The notes under the pieces were generated by a model, which saw only the letters and a list, made by a program, of their open reading frames with translations, did not search any database and was not told where the DNA came from. From the NCBI GenBank assembly GCA_964036665.1, contig OZ038533.1, positions 18,534,575 through 18,598,574 of the forward strand: a stretch of 64,000 bases of DNA, in the 5' to 3' direction. A program made the position numbers and the translations under genes. How positions within the stretch are numbered: position 1 is the stretch's first letter; every line of letters starts with the position of its first letter. The DNA is from Gordius sp. MW1. Its lineage: Eukaryota; Nematomorpha; Gordioida; Gordea; Gordiidae. Below, one piece after another: positions 21,136 through 32,045 of this stretch.

Positions 21136-23040
21136 ATTAATTGCTATGCAATTTATGGGCTCGTTTTTGGTTGTCCGTTGTCCGTTGTCCGTTACCCTAT
21201 CTATTTGCATTGGGTATATTAGGTTATCGATTTTTAATTGCTATGCATGAGAAAGAGGTGCCCCACCCCTCATCTCTATCTCCCTCGCTGTGTTATTTTT
21301 AATTGCTATGCATAAGAGGTGCCCCACCCCTCATCTCTATCTCCCTCGCTGTGTTATATATAAGATTTGTTAAATTATCTATTATATAAACATAAATAAA
21401 AGTTGTTTACTTTTAATTGCTATGCAATTTAACTAGTTATATAATAAGCATAAATAAAAGTTGTTTACTTTTAATTGCTATGCAATTTAACTAGTTTTTG
21501 TTATATAATAAACATAGATAAAAGTTGTTTACTTTTAATGCTATGCAATTTAACTAGTTATATAATAAACATAAATAAAAGTTGTTTACTTTTTAATTGC
21601 TATGTAATTTAACTAGTTTTGGGGTTAGAATCCCGGAGTTTTTTTTGACTCTTATGATTGTTCTTGTTACTATCATTGATAATAAGAATTTTTGGCCGTC
21701 CGCTGGCTGCTGACCAATGAAAAAAATGACCATTGGCCAAAATGTGAATCGAAATTATTTTTTTCGTTTTTTTTTGACTATTATGATTGTTCCTGTTTCT
21801 ACCATTGCTATTATGACTTTTTGGCCGTCCGCTGGCTGCTGACCAATGTTATATAATAAACATAAATAAAAGATGTTTACTTCTAATTGCTATGCAATTT
21901 AACTAGTTTTGGGGTTAGAATCCCGGAGTTTTTTTTGACTCTTATGATTGTTCTTGTTACTATCATTGATAATAAGACTTTTTGGCCGTCCGCTGGCTGC
22001 TGACCAATGAAAAAAATGACCATTGGCCAAAATGTGAATCCGAGTTTATTTGTTCGTTTTTTTTTTACTATTATGATTGTTCCTGTTACTACCATTGCTA
22101 TTATGACTTTTTGGCCGTCCGTTGGCTGCTGACCAATGGAAAAAATGACCATTGGCCAAAATGTGAATCGAAATTATTTTTTTCGTTTTTTTTTGACTAT
22201 TATGATTGTTCCTGTTCCTACCATTGCTATTATGACTTTTTGGCCGTCCGCAGGCTGCTGACCAATGGAATAAAATGACCATTGACCAAAATGTGATTCG
22301 AAAATTGTTTTTTCGTTTTTTTTTGACTATTATAAATTTATATCCACTTTTACCGTGTCCTGCCTGCTGACCAATGGAAAAAAATGACCATTGGCCAAAA
22401 TGTGATTCGAATTTTTTTTTTCGTTTTTTTTTACTATTATGAATTTATATCCACTTTTACCGTGTCCTGGCTGCTGACCAATGGAAAAAAATGACCATTG
22501 GCCAAAATGTGTTTCGAAAATTTTTTTTTCCGTTTTTTTGGCTATCATTGACTTATAGAGTATCTGTGGGTACTGACCAATAGAGAAAAAGTGACCATTG
22601 GCCAAATTTTTGATTTTTTTAATTAAAAATTGTTCAAATTCAACAAAAAATTTCTCCCAACAATTCTGCAAATTCTTAACATTGTGTTGTTTTATAATAT
22701 AATGTTTGTTAGACCCATAATCACTAAAGGCCATAAAAACTAATGTAATACGCAACTAGATGCAAACACTAAATCTAACCCTTGCCTATATTACATTTTG
22801 CCGTTATTACATTTTGCCTATAATGGAAAATTTGTATAAATAATTTATTAATCATTAGGCATTTAATACCCCCCTATAGGCATTCTCGCCCCTTCCCACC
22901 TTTCTCGCCCATAAATTGCATAGCAAATATGATACATTTATACGAAGTACAGATGAGTCGTCCCCCCTTCCCTTCCCCTCTTCCCTTCCCCTCTTCCCTT
23001 CCCTTCTCCCCCTTCCCACGAGGGCCGAAGGCCCGAGTTT
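21136..23040. mobile_element. Composite repeat with 20-bp inverted ends, copy A
   Basis: TTGCTATGCAATTTATGGGC at 21140-21159 is perfectly inverted at 22908-22927. Inside, in order: a TCCGTTG run; two GAGGTGCCCCACCCCTCATC blocks; five units of about 58 bp ending GCTATGCAATTTAACTAG; then about ten hairpin units of 65-95 bp (GGCTGCTGACCAATGG, A run, ATGACCATTGGCCAAAATG). Past the right end lie runs of CTTCCC and the hairpin AGGGCCGAAGGCCC. The second copy at 36820-39545 has the same layout. Open frames on both strands are by-products of the tandem units. Confidence 0.8.
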
Positions 23041-23104
23041 TTTTATAGTTATTGATATTCTTGTAAAGGATGCAAAACTTGTCATACATATAACTTGGAA
23101 TTAT

Positions 23105-24720
23105 ACACAGGCTCTCAGCCGGAAAAAAGGTCACATAGCAAGAATCTGTTATTTGAATAAAAATAATTCTCATTATAAACTAAAGAACTAAATGGGAATT
23201 ATGTAAAAAGAGGAAATGATAACAATTACATTAAATGTATTAAAACTTATAAAATCAATAGAGCTTTGGTTAGAGCAAAATTAAAAGGGAAACCTTATAA
23301 TTTTGAGTTTGAAACAGCTGCTCAGGCTACTGTTATAGATAAGCAGACTTGGATAGAGATAGGCCAGCCGGAGCTAACAGTATGTCCCGGTATATTAGGT
23401 TATGGAAATTATAATATCAAAATTTTAGATAGGTGTTAGCTAAAGGGCAAATTAATAATAAATGTTTTGACATCTATGTGTTAGGAGTCAATGAAGGGGA
23501 TTTAATATTTGGGTTGCCTGAAATTTTAAAATTTGAATTTGAGTTGCCAAAAAACATTTATATTCGACAAAATAAGGTTAGAAAATTTGATTGATCAATT
23601 TCCTAACGTATTTTCAGAGAAATTGCGAGTAGTAAACAATTTTTTTGTATACAATTAAAAACCCCTTATAGGCCTATAAGTCTGCCCCCGCGTAGGGTAC
23701 TTTTTCAAATGGGGGAGGCCATTGAAAAAGAGATTAAAAGACTATTGGAAGAAGAAGTAATCGAAAAGGTTGAATTAAGTACTGAAATGCAATGGTGTAC
23801 ACCTACTGTAAACCGGTATAAGAAAGATAAATCAATTAGGATATGTGGAGATTTCAAATGTATTTGTACGATTTTGGGGGATACATTGCCTACTTTTGAA
23901 GATGTTACAGCAAAACTGATTGGAGGCAATAAATTTACCGTCATCGACTTAAAAGACGCATTCTTGCAGTTGAAAATGTCTGAACGGAGTGCAAAGTTAC
24001 TTACAATTTCAACACATTTAGGATTATATCGTTATCGCTGATAACCATTTGGAATCAAGGCTGCTCCTTTAATTTTTTAAAGGTATATTAGCAATTTTTA
24101 TTTGGAATTCCTAACACGGCAGTGTTTATAGATGACATCATAATAACGGAATCAAACACGTTCGGACATCCCCATTTCACCCAAAATCTAATGGCTTATG
24201 TGAAAGATTCATTAAGACTTTGAAAATGCGGTTTTACTCTACTTTTAAGATGAATCGAGATGAAGAAAAGTCGATTGCCTAAGTCTTGATGACTTATATA
24301 CTGACTCCCCATAATACTCCCAGCATAGCTCATAGTGAATTAATGTTCAAAAGAAGAACAAGGTCCTCTTTGGACCAGCTACGTCGATCAAGTAGAGAGA
24401 TTATAATAGACAATATGTGGAAGCAGAAATAATTATCACGATAGGAAGGGTTTTTACCGTACCTTTGAGGAAGGAGATAAAGTATGGGTAAAAAATGAAA
24501 TTGAAAAAGATTGGACGCCGGAGTTGTGAATCGTAAAAAGAATGATTGGTCCTACGACGTCTGGGCCGAAGGGCGAGTAAAGCGATGGCATGCAGATCAG
24601 CTAAGAAGAGCATTGGGGAAAATAACGAACTGTATATGACGAGAACGAGAAACAACGACAATTAGTCCACGGCCACAGCGACGACGCCAGCCTACAAGAA
24701 GATGCGATGAAGATTATTAT
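23105..24720 (+). pseudogene. Ty3/gypsy pol fragment: zinc knuckle, protease, RT and integrase with internal deletion
   Basis: Read in several frames: a CCHC-like KKGHIARICY, a decayed protease (FEFETAAQATVID, where the catalytic DTG is lost), an RT N-terminal half at 23709-24041 (RRLLEEEVIEKV-type start, CGDFK, FTVIDLKDAFLQLKMSE, THLGLYRY), then LPFGIKAAP-like sequence and FIDDIIIT, the RT catalytic box, near 24121-24150. About 20 bp later it jumps to integrase (FHPKSNGLCERFIKTLK with the third catalytic Glu, about 24168-24215). RNase H and most of the integrase are therefore deleted. Stops confirm it is dead. No LTRs were found. Confidence 0.82.
23709..24041 (+). pseudogene. Gypsy reverse transcriptase, N-terminal half
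   Basis: A 110-codon frame with EAIEKEIKRLLEEEVIEKV, the palm start CGDFK, and VIDLKDAFLQL, where the first catalytic Asp follows VI. It ends at a TGA within the sequence corresponding to YRYNRLPFG, and the next frame continues the domain. It belongs to the fragment at 23105-24720. Confidence 0.85.
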
Positions 24721-25370
24721 TAACTTAGGAGCGTTTCTTGTGTATATTGTGTACTTATGATTCTATTGTTCTAAATATATTATTGTTCTTCTGTTCTTAT
24801 TCGCTTATCTTAATAAATACTACAATTTACACTCATGCTCATTAAGAGCATTTGTTTTATAGTATGAATACATTGATAAATCATCCATAATATAGACCAT
24901 ATTATCAAGTTAAAAAGGGATTTGTCATATTTTCTTGATATCCATCATACAAAATTTAATTTCATATCAAAATGACGCAAAACAAAAAAGAAATTTTAGA
25001 AAGACCATTGTGTGCAACCAAAGCTTATTAAGAAAATTAAATGGCCGGGATGAATTTATGCTTAAACTTACAAATGCGTTTTAGTATTTTTAGAAAATAA
25101 GGACTAGAGCGGTGCTATAACATTTTTTAAAGACTGAACTAACAATTTAATGTTTTTAAAAGTTACTAGGTTAAAATTAGCAAATGAGTCAAAATAATAG
25201 TTTGATTTATTGGGAACCTTTTGGGTTATAGTATAAATACTTTGTACAAATAATACTCTGATTTTAAATGTCAGGTAATAATATCATTTCACCATGCACT
25301 ATAAAATTGCCTAAAGTCAAACTAACTAAATCAAATTTAAACCAAACCACGTGTAGGCGAACGGTTGAAC
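24721..25370. other. AT-rich DNA, possibly part of an LTR at its left
   Basis: The first 120 bp after the pol fragment look like a decayed LTR or 3' region (TTAGGAGCGTTTCTTGTG onward), but no second LTR is present to prove it. Nothing else is recognisable. Confidence 0.35.
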
Positions 25371-25379
25371 TCTCAGGTT

Positions 25380-25700
25380 CGGGTATAAGCGTCCAACACT
25401 TTCACGAATGAAGCATATAATTTGTAACGTATCGGTGCATTCGACCAAAGTTTAACTGACCAAATATCTATGAATGTCTATAAATATTTAGCGAAAATGC
25501 TCTTTGAGAGCGGTTTACAGAGACGAAAACGTTAGGGTTAGTGTTTTAGTTCGGGGTTTTAGGTTAGGGTTTGGGTTAGGATTAGATGCACACATTTTAA
25601 TCGACAAATGCATTTTCGTAGACATTTATTTGTTATTTGCTCTTTGGTCAATTGCAACTGAATTATTTTGTTATATGACCCTTGGTTCGTTGACTTGATA
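25380..25700. repeat. Inverted-repeat element with a telomere-like GGTTAGGG core
   Basis: The core at 25528-25590 is made of variants of GTTAGGGTTAG and GGGTTTGGGTTAGGATTAG. On either side, ATGTCTATAAATATTTAGCG with AAAATGC and its rough inverse GCATTTTCGTAGACATTT face each other, as do GACCAAAG and CTTTGGTCAA. This looks like a fold-back element whose centre is a degenerate telomere-type repeat. The short frame at 25504-25698 is not a gene. Confidence 0.5.
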
Positions 25701-26455
25701 CCGAATCAATTTGTAAACATATGATTATAATTTATATAATATTAAAATAAGATTTAATTGTTAAAGATAATAATCTTGTAATTATTAAGCAGTTGTATAT
25801 AATATTTTTGTAAGTATTTTAATGATAGCATGTAGTCAAGATTTTATTGTTATAATTTATAAATATTACTAATCAAATAATTCTAACTTTTTGAATGCTG
25901 TTTTAATTATATCCAATAAGAATTAATTTAAAAAGACAGCAATATAATTAAAGAGATGGATATAGTAGCTAAAGATATTAACAGAAATTTATAAACATAT
26001 GAATATTAGTGGTGTTGTAATAAATATACTTAATAGGGCTTAATTAGGATAATAGTTGTAATATTAAATGATTTTTGTAAGTGTTATAATCAATATGTTA
26101 AAATAAGATAAGTGTTATAATGATTGAGATTTACTTTTAAAGGCTAATAACTCTCTAAATACACCTATGTTAAAATAGACTTAGTAAAGACTGTCATACA
26201 CACAAAGAATAATATTTTTTGATTTCAAACCAATCAAAATTGTATTAACATTTTATTGTAAATCAGATACATCATATAAAAAGGAGTCAGGTTTTTGAGA
26301 ATACATGCAGGATGAGGCATTAATATAAAAACATAAAGGTAAAGGACTATAAATATCAGTATAAAGCCATATAAGCCTGTTGTATTTTGGAATAGTTTTT
26401 TATTATGCAAAATTAACACATGTTCTTTTGAAAACGCGATACAATACATTACAAC
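25701..26455. other. AT-rich intergenic DNA
   Basis: No gene. A 40-60 bp stretch near 26340-26395 (TATAAATATCAGTATAAAGC) is shared with 11120-11165. Confidence 0.45.
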
Positions 26456-26459
26456 AATA

Positions 26460-27980
26460 ATACTATATTTATCCCCCTTTCGTTGACAGACATTACATTT
26501 CCTCGATTAATCTAAGCGGAGCCCTGCGTAATCTGCTTTCTTTTTCTCAGGGGTATTTGAATCTCTTCTGGTATATTCAAAACATCCTACGACGAGCTCT
26601 CTACATTACGATCAACTTCTTTTAATTTTCCTGTCCTATTTCTAACGTTTTCTTCATCCTCCTCTTCCACAATAATGGGTCTTGAACTTGTATATCCTGA
26701 TTTGGTATATTTAATGTCTCCTCTGAGTGAAAGTTGGTAATTCTTTTTCTTAATTCATCCGCGTGTTTCCTTATTTGTTTTCCTTGACTTTCCCCTATAT
26801 ATGACCATATTCCATTTCGTTGTAATACCGTGCCTTCCCTCCACCAGGTCTAATTTCGTTTTTTACCCACACTAGCTGGTTATTTAAAAATTCTCGTGAA
26901 CTTAAACCCTTGTCGTGCTAACAATCTTGCTTTTCTCTATTGTTTTCTAGATTAGTTCTAGGGTTTGGTCTAATCCAATCCAAAAGGGTCCGTTGTCGCT
27001 AACAATTTGACGTGGTATACCAAATCGGCTATAAGCTATTTTATAATATTTTGTAAAAAGTATGGTTTATAAGGGAACCACCTCATGGGGATAAATGGAG
27101 AGGCAAGGATTTGACATCCTGAGCAGGAAGGATGTCGCAAATATGACTATACTTGTTGAAATGATTAATGGAATTTGGGACGATCATAGGCTTGGAATTA
27201 ACATCATAATCGTTATCAAAATGTTTAAAAAAAATGCATATCAAATAAATGTAACTGAATAGTTTAATAATACATAAGAGATTTATTGGTAGCTGGCAAG
27301 GTGCGGGCATGCAAAATGCTAGCTGTATTATTGGTAATTTTGGAGGACGATGCTCCGACCCTGGAAGGAGCTTGTTTGATCGGCGTTTTAACCGTGCGTA
27401 AATCGTCCTCACAAAATTTTTGTCTCCAACTTCCACTTTAATATCACTTCCCCCATAACATTTAGCGTCTTTGACGATACACGGTTAAGTTGTTAGTTTG
27501 TCTTAACTTAGGACTGCCCACTTGGTTCCATATATTTTTGTTAATAACTGATACCTGTGCTCCGGTATCATATTCAAGACAATATGGAATATCATTCAAA
27601 CGTGCCATTATAGTTGCTCTATTAAGCCCTACTCTTCTAACTAGATTAATTGAATTGTCATCTGAACTTCCATATCCATCTCCACCCTGAATATTATAAA
27701 TAGGTTTACATTTACAAGCACTTGTAAAATGCCCTATTTTCTTGCATTTATAACATGTCGCTTTGATTGCTGGACAATTTGTATATAAGTGGGAACCTCC
27801 GCGGTAACAACTGTTGCTGCTGTTGGGTCTTGTCTGATTTTTAGAAAAACCCCTTGTATAGTTGTTTTGTACTTTATTGATACCATAATTTACCTCTTGT
27901 TCTGCCCTTTCTAATGTCATTGCTAAATACAAGACTTGTCTAAAACATTTTAGTAAATTATTGTGTATTTTAATTTGCAT
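26460..27980 (-). pseudogene. Ty3/gypsy gag-protease and integrase fragments, minus strand
   Basis: The 5' part (27462-27980) reads LAMTLERAEQEV, two zinc knuckles (the second CYKCKKIGHFTSAC) and the protease site EYDTGAQVSVI. It resembles the 17.3-18.3 kb element in order and wording (TLERAE; DTGAQVSVI). The 3' part (26960-27035) reads FGIPRQIVSDNGPFW, the integrase second catalytic Asp region, followed by a broken C-terminal tail down to about 26460. RT and RNase H are missing, so this is another internally deleted copy of the same broad lineage. Confidence 0.78.
27462..27980 (-). pseudogene. Gag C-terminus, zinc knuckles and protease of a gypsy element
   Basis: A continuous 172-codon frame: a gag tail (LAMTLERAEQEVNYG), a Ser/Asn-rich spacer, a first knuckle-like CYRGGSHLYTNC, a second knuckle CYKCKKIGHFTSAC, then CLEYDTGAQVSVI with the protease active-site DTG intact. 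It stops before the flap region. It is a relic of a minus-strand insertion. Confidence 0.83.
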
Positions 27981-28095
27981 GATTTACATTTAAGGTATTA
28001 AGTGTAGATTTACTATTCCCAATTTACTATTCCTGGGAATAGTATTTCTCTTTATTTAGTTTGAGTGACACCATTTTAGTATTATTAAAATAATT

Positions 28096-28120
28096 CTGAT
28101 CGGGTCCTCCCCCAAAAAGG
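28096..28120. repeat. Hairpin GTCCTCCCCCAAAAAGGGAGGAC
   Basis: A perfect 8-bp stem (GTCCTCCC / GGGAGGAC) around CCAAAAA. The reverse orientation of the same hairpin occurs at 30643-30667. Shared flanking bases (GACCGAAATTCTAATAAT versus GACCCGATCAGAATTATT) suggest the two belong to ends of related elements, perhaps LTRs of the minus-strand gypsy. Confidence 0.5.
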
Positions 28121-28254
28121 GAGGACTGAATTACATTAATAAGTAAGGAATACCCAAGATGAAGATTTATTTTTTCTTTTCTCGACTACAAAATTTATTA
28201 CGACTGAAATATTTACACTAACTTTCTTTTTAAAGTAACATTAATCATGACGGC

Positions 28255-28560
28255 TGAGGTAATAATGATAACGCACAAGCCCAGTGGTAAAACAACAATA
28301 ATCAGCGCATCGGTAACAACAATGATAAGCGCACTGGTACAATAGTGATAAGCACACTAGTACTATAATGATAAGCGGCGCAAACAACAATAACTAACAA
28401 ATAGCGAAATCACCATGATTTTAACATCTATTAATAAACGCGTGAAGGATAATTTTATAGTAGGGTAATAAAACTTCTGACATTTAAATTTGGCTAAACG
28501 CGTGGAGGATAATTTTATGATAAAGCAATAAAACTGCTAACATTTGAATTTGGCCTTATG
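28255..28560. repeat. Short tandem duplications
   Basis: Around 28270-28400, imperfect 28-30 bp units of the type ATGATAAGCGCACTGGTAC repeat about four times. Around 28437-28555, a 60-bp unit (AAACGCGTG, AGGATAATTTTAT, then AATAAAACT, CTAACATTTGAATTTGGC) occurs twice. Confidence 0.65.
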
Positions 28561-28692
28561 CCACAGTAGATTAATATGTATGGAATATATTTGATATTAA
28601 AAAAATTTCTAAATATAATAATTATTATATATATTTTTGCCTAAATGTTAAAATTTGGTAATCATTTACCTAAATATGGTTGACCCTTAGGG

Positions 28693-29171
28693 CAGTGGTT
28701 CTTTAACTTTTTATACACGCGGCCCCCCAAATATTTCATAATTTTTTTGCGGCCCCCCAATTTTTTCATTATAATTTATATTTGTTAAATTATCTATAAT
28801 ATATTGATTTTCTATTATTGTTTCATTTTATTATATAATAAACATGAAACACAACTTTATTATTTCATTATCTATTTAAAGAACATAAAAACTTCAAAAT
28901 TAAACACAAAAAGAGCATTCATTTATAATAAAAAAATCACCATTCAAAAAATTATTTTCATTATAAATAATAAGTTTCACAGCTTTTTTTAATACCAGCA
29001 GGGTGTGAGTGGTTATAGCGAACGTCTTGGTTTGAATCCCCCTGGTGAGTATTTTTTCTAAAGCTTTTCTGAATATTTTTATTATATTCTAAAAATTTTT
29101 GCATAATTTGGCGGCCCCCGGCAAACTTCTCACGGCCCCCTAGGGGGCCGCGGCCCCCCGGTTAATCACTG
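28693..29171. mobile_element. Non-autonomous 479-bp derivative of the 2677-bp hAT family, 8-bp target duplication
   Basis: Starts CAGTGGTTCTTTAACTTTTT and ends GGTTAATCACTG, matching the two ends of the full-length hAT elements. CCTTAGGG is duplicated at 28685-28692 and 29172-29179. The transposase gene is absent. Both subterminal regions are kept, including the tRNA-like segment, here in an uninterrupted form (29001-29042). GC-rich subterminal blocks use CGGCCCCC where the full-length copies have CGACCCCC. Confidence 0.92.
28998..29056 (+). other. tRNA-like segment (A and B box) in the hAT derivative
   Basis: GCAGGGTGTGAGTGGTTATA resembles a tRNA D-arm and A box (compare TGGTGTAGTGGTTATCACG in tRNAs). 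GGTTTGAATCCCCC is a good B box, and a T run follows at 29051. It is tRNA-derived in appearance but not a foldable tRNA. Confidence 0.55.
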
Positions 29172-29179
29172 CCTTAGGG

Positions 29180-30215
29180 TGTGTGAATAATTTTATAATA
29201 TATTTATCACATATTTGTATTCATAGCATTTTTAAACATTACAAATTTTAGACTTAGAATGAGTTCTGATGGAATAGTAAATACTACTGAAGCATATTTG
29301 AATTTCGCAGTTACTCCTCCTGCATGATGCGGTAATTATAAATTGCTGGTCAATGAGTTTGAATAGTTAAACAAGTTAAGCTAAGGTTGGTTCGAGAATT
29401 TTGAGCACCCGCCTAACGATTTCAAAAATGTAATATAGAATTTAATGACACCGTAATAGATTAAATCTTAAATTAAGAGTTTTCTAGAAGTTTTTGTGCT
29501 TCAACTAATAGTTTACCTCCCAAATTTTTGCACCTTAATAAAACATTATGTGAATACATAGTTTTGTCATATGCATTACTTTGCACATTATAAGCTGGGT
29601 GGGCAGGTGCATTCAAATTTACTATAATTTCTATAATTGACCAATATAAAATAAATACACGAAGTACTGGATAAATTACTATTTAACGGCAAACTTAGTT
29701 AGATTGGAAGGTAATTATTAGAATGCAAATTTGATTATAATGAATTTTGTCATAAAATTAAATACGTGCACTCGCACTTTGCGATTTATAACGTTATAGA
29801 AAACATGCAATAAACTCCAAGGGCTATAATTGATGATGGTAATATCAATGGACTTAAACGTTTATCTTAAATATGTTAAGGTCTACTTTGAAGCTTTAGC
29901 AGGGTTAATAAAGGATCTCAATTTGCTCAATTATGCAACTAAGTCAACTATAAAGGAACTTATAATTTTCTAAGTCTATTTATAGTAGACAAACACAGTA
30001 AATTTGATAGTCTGCACTTTCCATGGAAAATGTTATCTTTATGAATCAATTCATACCTTGATATTGTCAATGAGATGTCGTGTCCCGCTAAATCTTTAAA
30101 AAGTTTGTGTATTAAAGCTTTTCAAAAAATATAAAAGTTTGCCATTTAGATTTTTTAACACTTATTTAATATTTTTAATAAACAGGAGAAATTTTTATTC
30201 CGTATATTTTTTATT
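29180..30215. other. AT-rich intergenic DNA
   Basis: Nothing recognised on either strand. Confidence 0.45.
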
Positions 30216-30217
30216 AA

Positions 30218-30330
30218 AAAAGTCGAGACGAGACGAGAATTCTCGTCAAGACGAGACGAGATTTTCATAATCGCTCTCGAGACGAGACACGATTTTTTTC
30301 CAGACCGAGACGAGACGAGATCGAAACTGT
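30218..30330. repeat. GAGAC/GACGA-rich repeat
   Basis: Runs of CGAGACGAGACGAGA with an internal fold (GAGAATTCTCGTC) and variants CTCGAGACGAGACACG and GACCGAGACGAGACGAGAT. It is a degenerate pentanucleotide block, strikingly GC-richer than its surroundings. Confidence 0.7.
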
Positions 30331-30803
30331 GGTGTTCAACCTAAACCCCCCCCCACACATACTTACACTTATACCCTACGATTTTTATAGTTATCCAATT
30401 TAATTATGGCAAATTTATTTTATGACTGATGAGTCATCATGGTTACCACGAGATGGTACCACTTCGCTTTTTATTACCTATCTCGAGCGAGCGAATTTAT
30501 TTTCTTCGCGTTAGTTAGTGTTATTGCACAATCATCATTATTAATTAATTTTAATTCCTCATTCTCATTTTGATATATTTGTGTTTCGCCTAGTTGAATA
30601 AAAAATATACTTTTGGAAGACTAATTAATTTAGAAAGATAATTGTCCTCCCTTTTTGGGGGAGGACCGAAATTCTAATAATTCATTAACCTATGGGATTC
30701 CTTAATTGGAGCTATCCTTTAGAAAATATTATTCTCCATTTAAATAAATAAATTAGTTGTCTGAGCCAAGATAAGGCTCAGACTTATAAGAAACACTATT
30801 ACG

Positions 30804-31860
30804 AACAAAAGGAATTTAATAGTTTATGAAAATTACGTTGACATTCGACGATAGGAAACTCTAGAAAATCCGGATTTTGGCCTAAAATATCAAAAGCGGT
30901 GCCGTACGTTGTATTTTGTGAATCGATAAATATCGATTGCCGTTCCATAACGTCGGAGGCGCAATGATTCTTAAGCCTAAATCAATTTTGATCTTAATGA
31001 TTCATAAAATACGAGTGTAATCATTGGCGTAGCCAAGAGCTCTGTAAATTCAAAAATTCTTCAAGATTTAATATAAATAATTATGGCTAAAATTACTAAA
31101 ATAATCATTTTGCCCTTCCCTAAATCATTATTTACCCCCTCTATATCCAACCCTAGCTACGCCCATGAGTGTAATCAATAAAAAAATAGATTATGGGGAA
31201 AAAACATAGTGTAAATGGTTAATGATAAGTTTATAAATTTACTTTGGATAGATGCCTAAAAATTCGGGAAGATAAACCACCTTTTTGGTCAGTAAAACTA
31301 TGTCGTATATCAAGGCCCGAGCAAATGATAAACTCCGTTGGCCACTAAGGTTGCTATCTAATTTTGAAAATTTTCAAGATAAAGTGAGAAATTCAAAAAT
31401 AATTTATTCTATAAAAAAGTCAAAAATTTCAATAAAATTTAATGCAAATATTATAGTTTGGGAAGTTCTAAATTTTTACCAAGGTTGGCAATAAATGAGC
31501 TAGTTGGCCAGTCATTTCGAAAACTATGACCGCGGTTGAAATGGTACGTGATATGCTTCTCGAAAAAGCAGCCGCCGCTAGCAAGGCGTAGGCCCTCCCA
31601 CGAAATCGATATTTGTCTAATTTCTTCAAAATTTACAGCAAAATTACATTTCTAAAATTACTACTGATCATGGCATAAATCCCGGAAAATGCATCAGGAG
31701 TGGGGTATTGACTCGCATAGAATGTAGGGGCAATCGTAGCTATCACATCTCCAAAGAGTCTGCCAAAGGCTGAACCTGTATATGACCACAACAATTTTAA
31801 TGTGCTTCAAAGTAGTGTTGTAAAAACGGATGGATTTTTTTGGTCGACCTGGCCGCCGCA
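30804..31860. repeat. Dispersed 1-kb repeat, copy 2
   Basis: The partner of 7153-8200, same orientation, with many small differences. It ends in the start of a GTCGAC-family MITE, as does copy 1 (AGTGTTGTAAAAACGGATGG at 31811), so the two copies share at least 1 kb of layout. Confidence 0.8.
31023..31167. mobile_element. GGCGTAGCC-family MITE inside the 1-kb repeat
   Basis: ATTGGCGTAGCCAAGAG at the left and CCCTAGCTACGCCCATGAG at the right. It holds the same position as the MITE at 7350-7483 in the other copy, and is internally degraded. Confidence 0.65.
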
Positions 31861-31945
31861 TCAGGCCCGACCCGAGCCCGGCCCGAAACCCGATCGGGCC
31901 GGGCTCGGGCCGGGTCGGGCTGCTCGTGCAGGGCTCAATGTACAC
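31855..31945. repeat. GC-rich CCCGA/GGGTC inverted repeat
   Basis: CCCGACCCGAGCCCGGCCCG is followed by its inverse, CGGGCCGGGCTCGGGCCGGG. A related simple repeat (GGTCGGGTCGGGTCGGG) is at 61495-61570. The frames at 31694-32048 on both strands are by-products. Confidence 0.7.
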
Positions 31946-32045
31946 TGCAGAAAGAAAGACATGGGAGATACTTATCAAAATGGTGAAATTAATGGTACAC
32001 ATTTTACCATATAAAACCTATATCATGAGCAGTCCATGTAGTCTA

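Noticed and set aside
21883..22755. Repetitive open frames on both strands (HFFHWSAA, WPKCES types)
   Set aside because: They arise because the hairpin repeat units lack stops in several frames. The same words are open on both strands and in both copies of the repeat (also 37680-38341).
22855..23191. Arg/Gly/Glu-rich and Pro/Leu-rich frames
   Set aside because: Products of the CTTCCC/GGGAAG simple repeat at the right end of the composite repeat.
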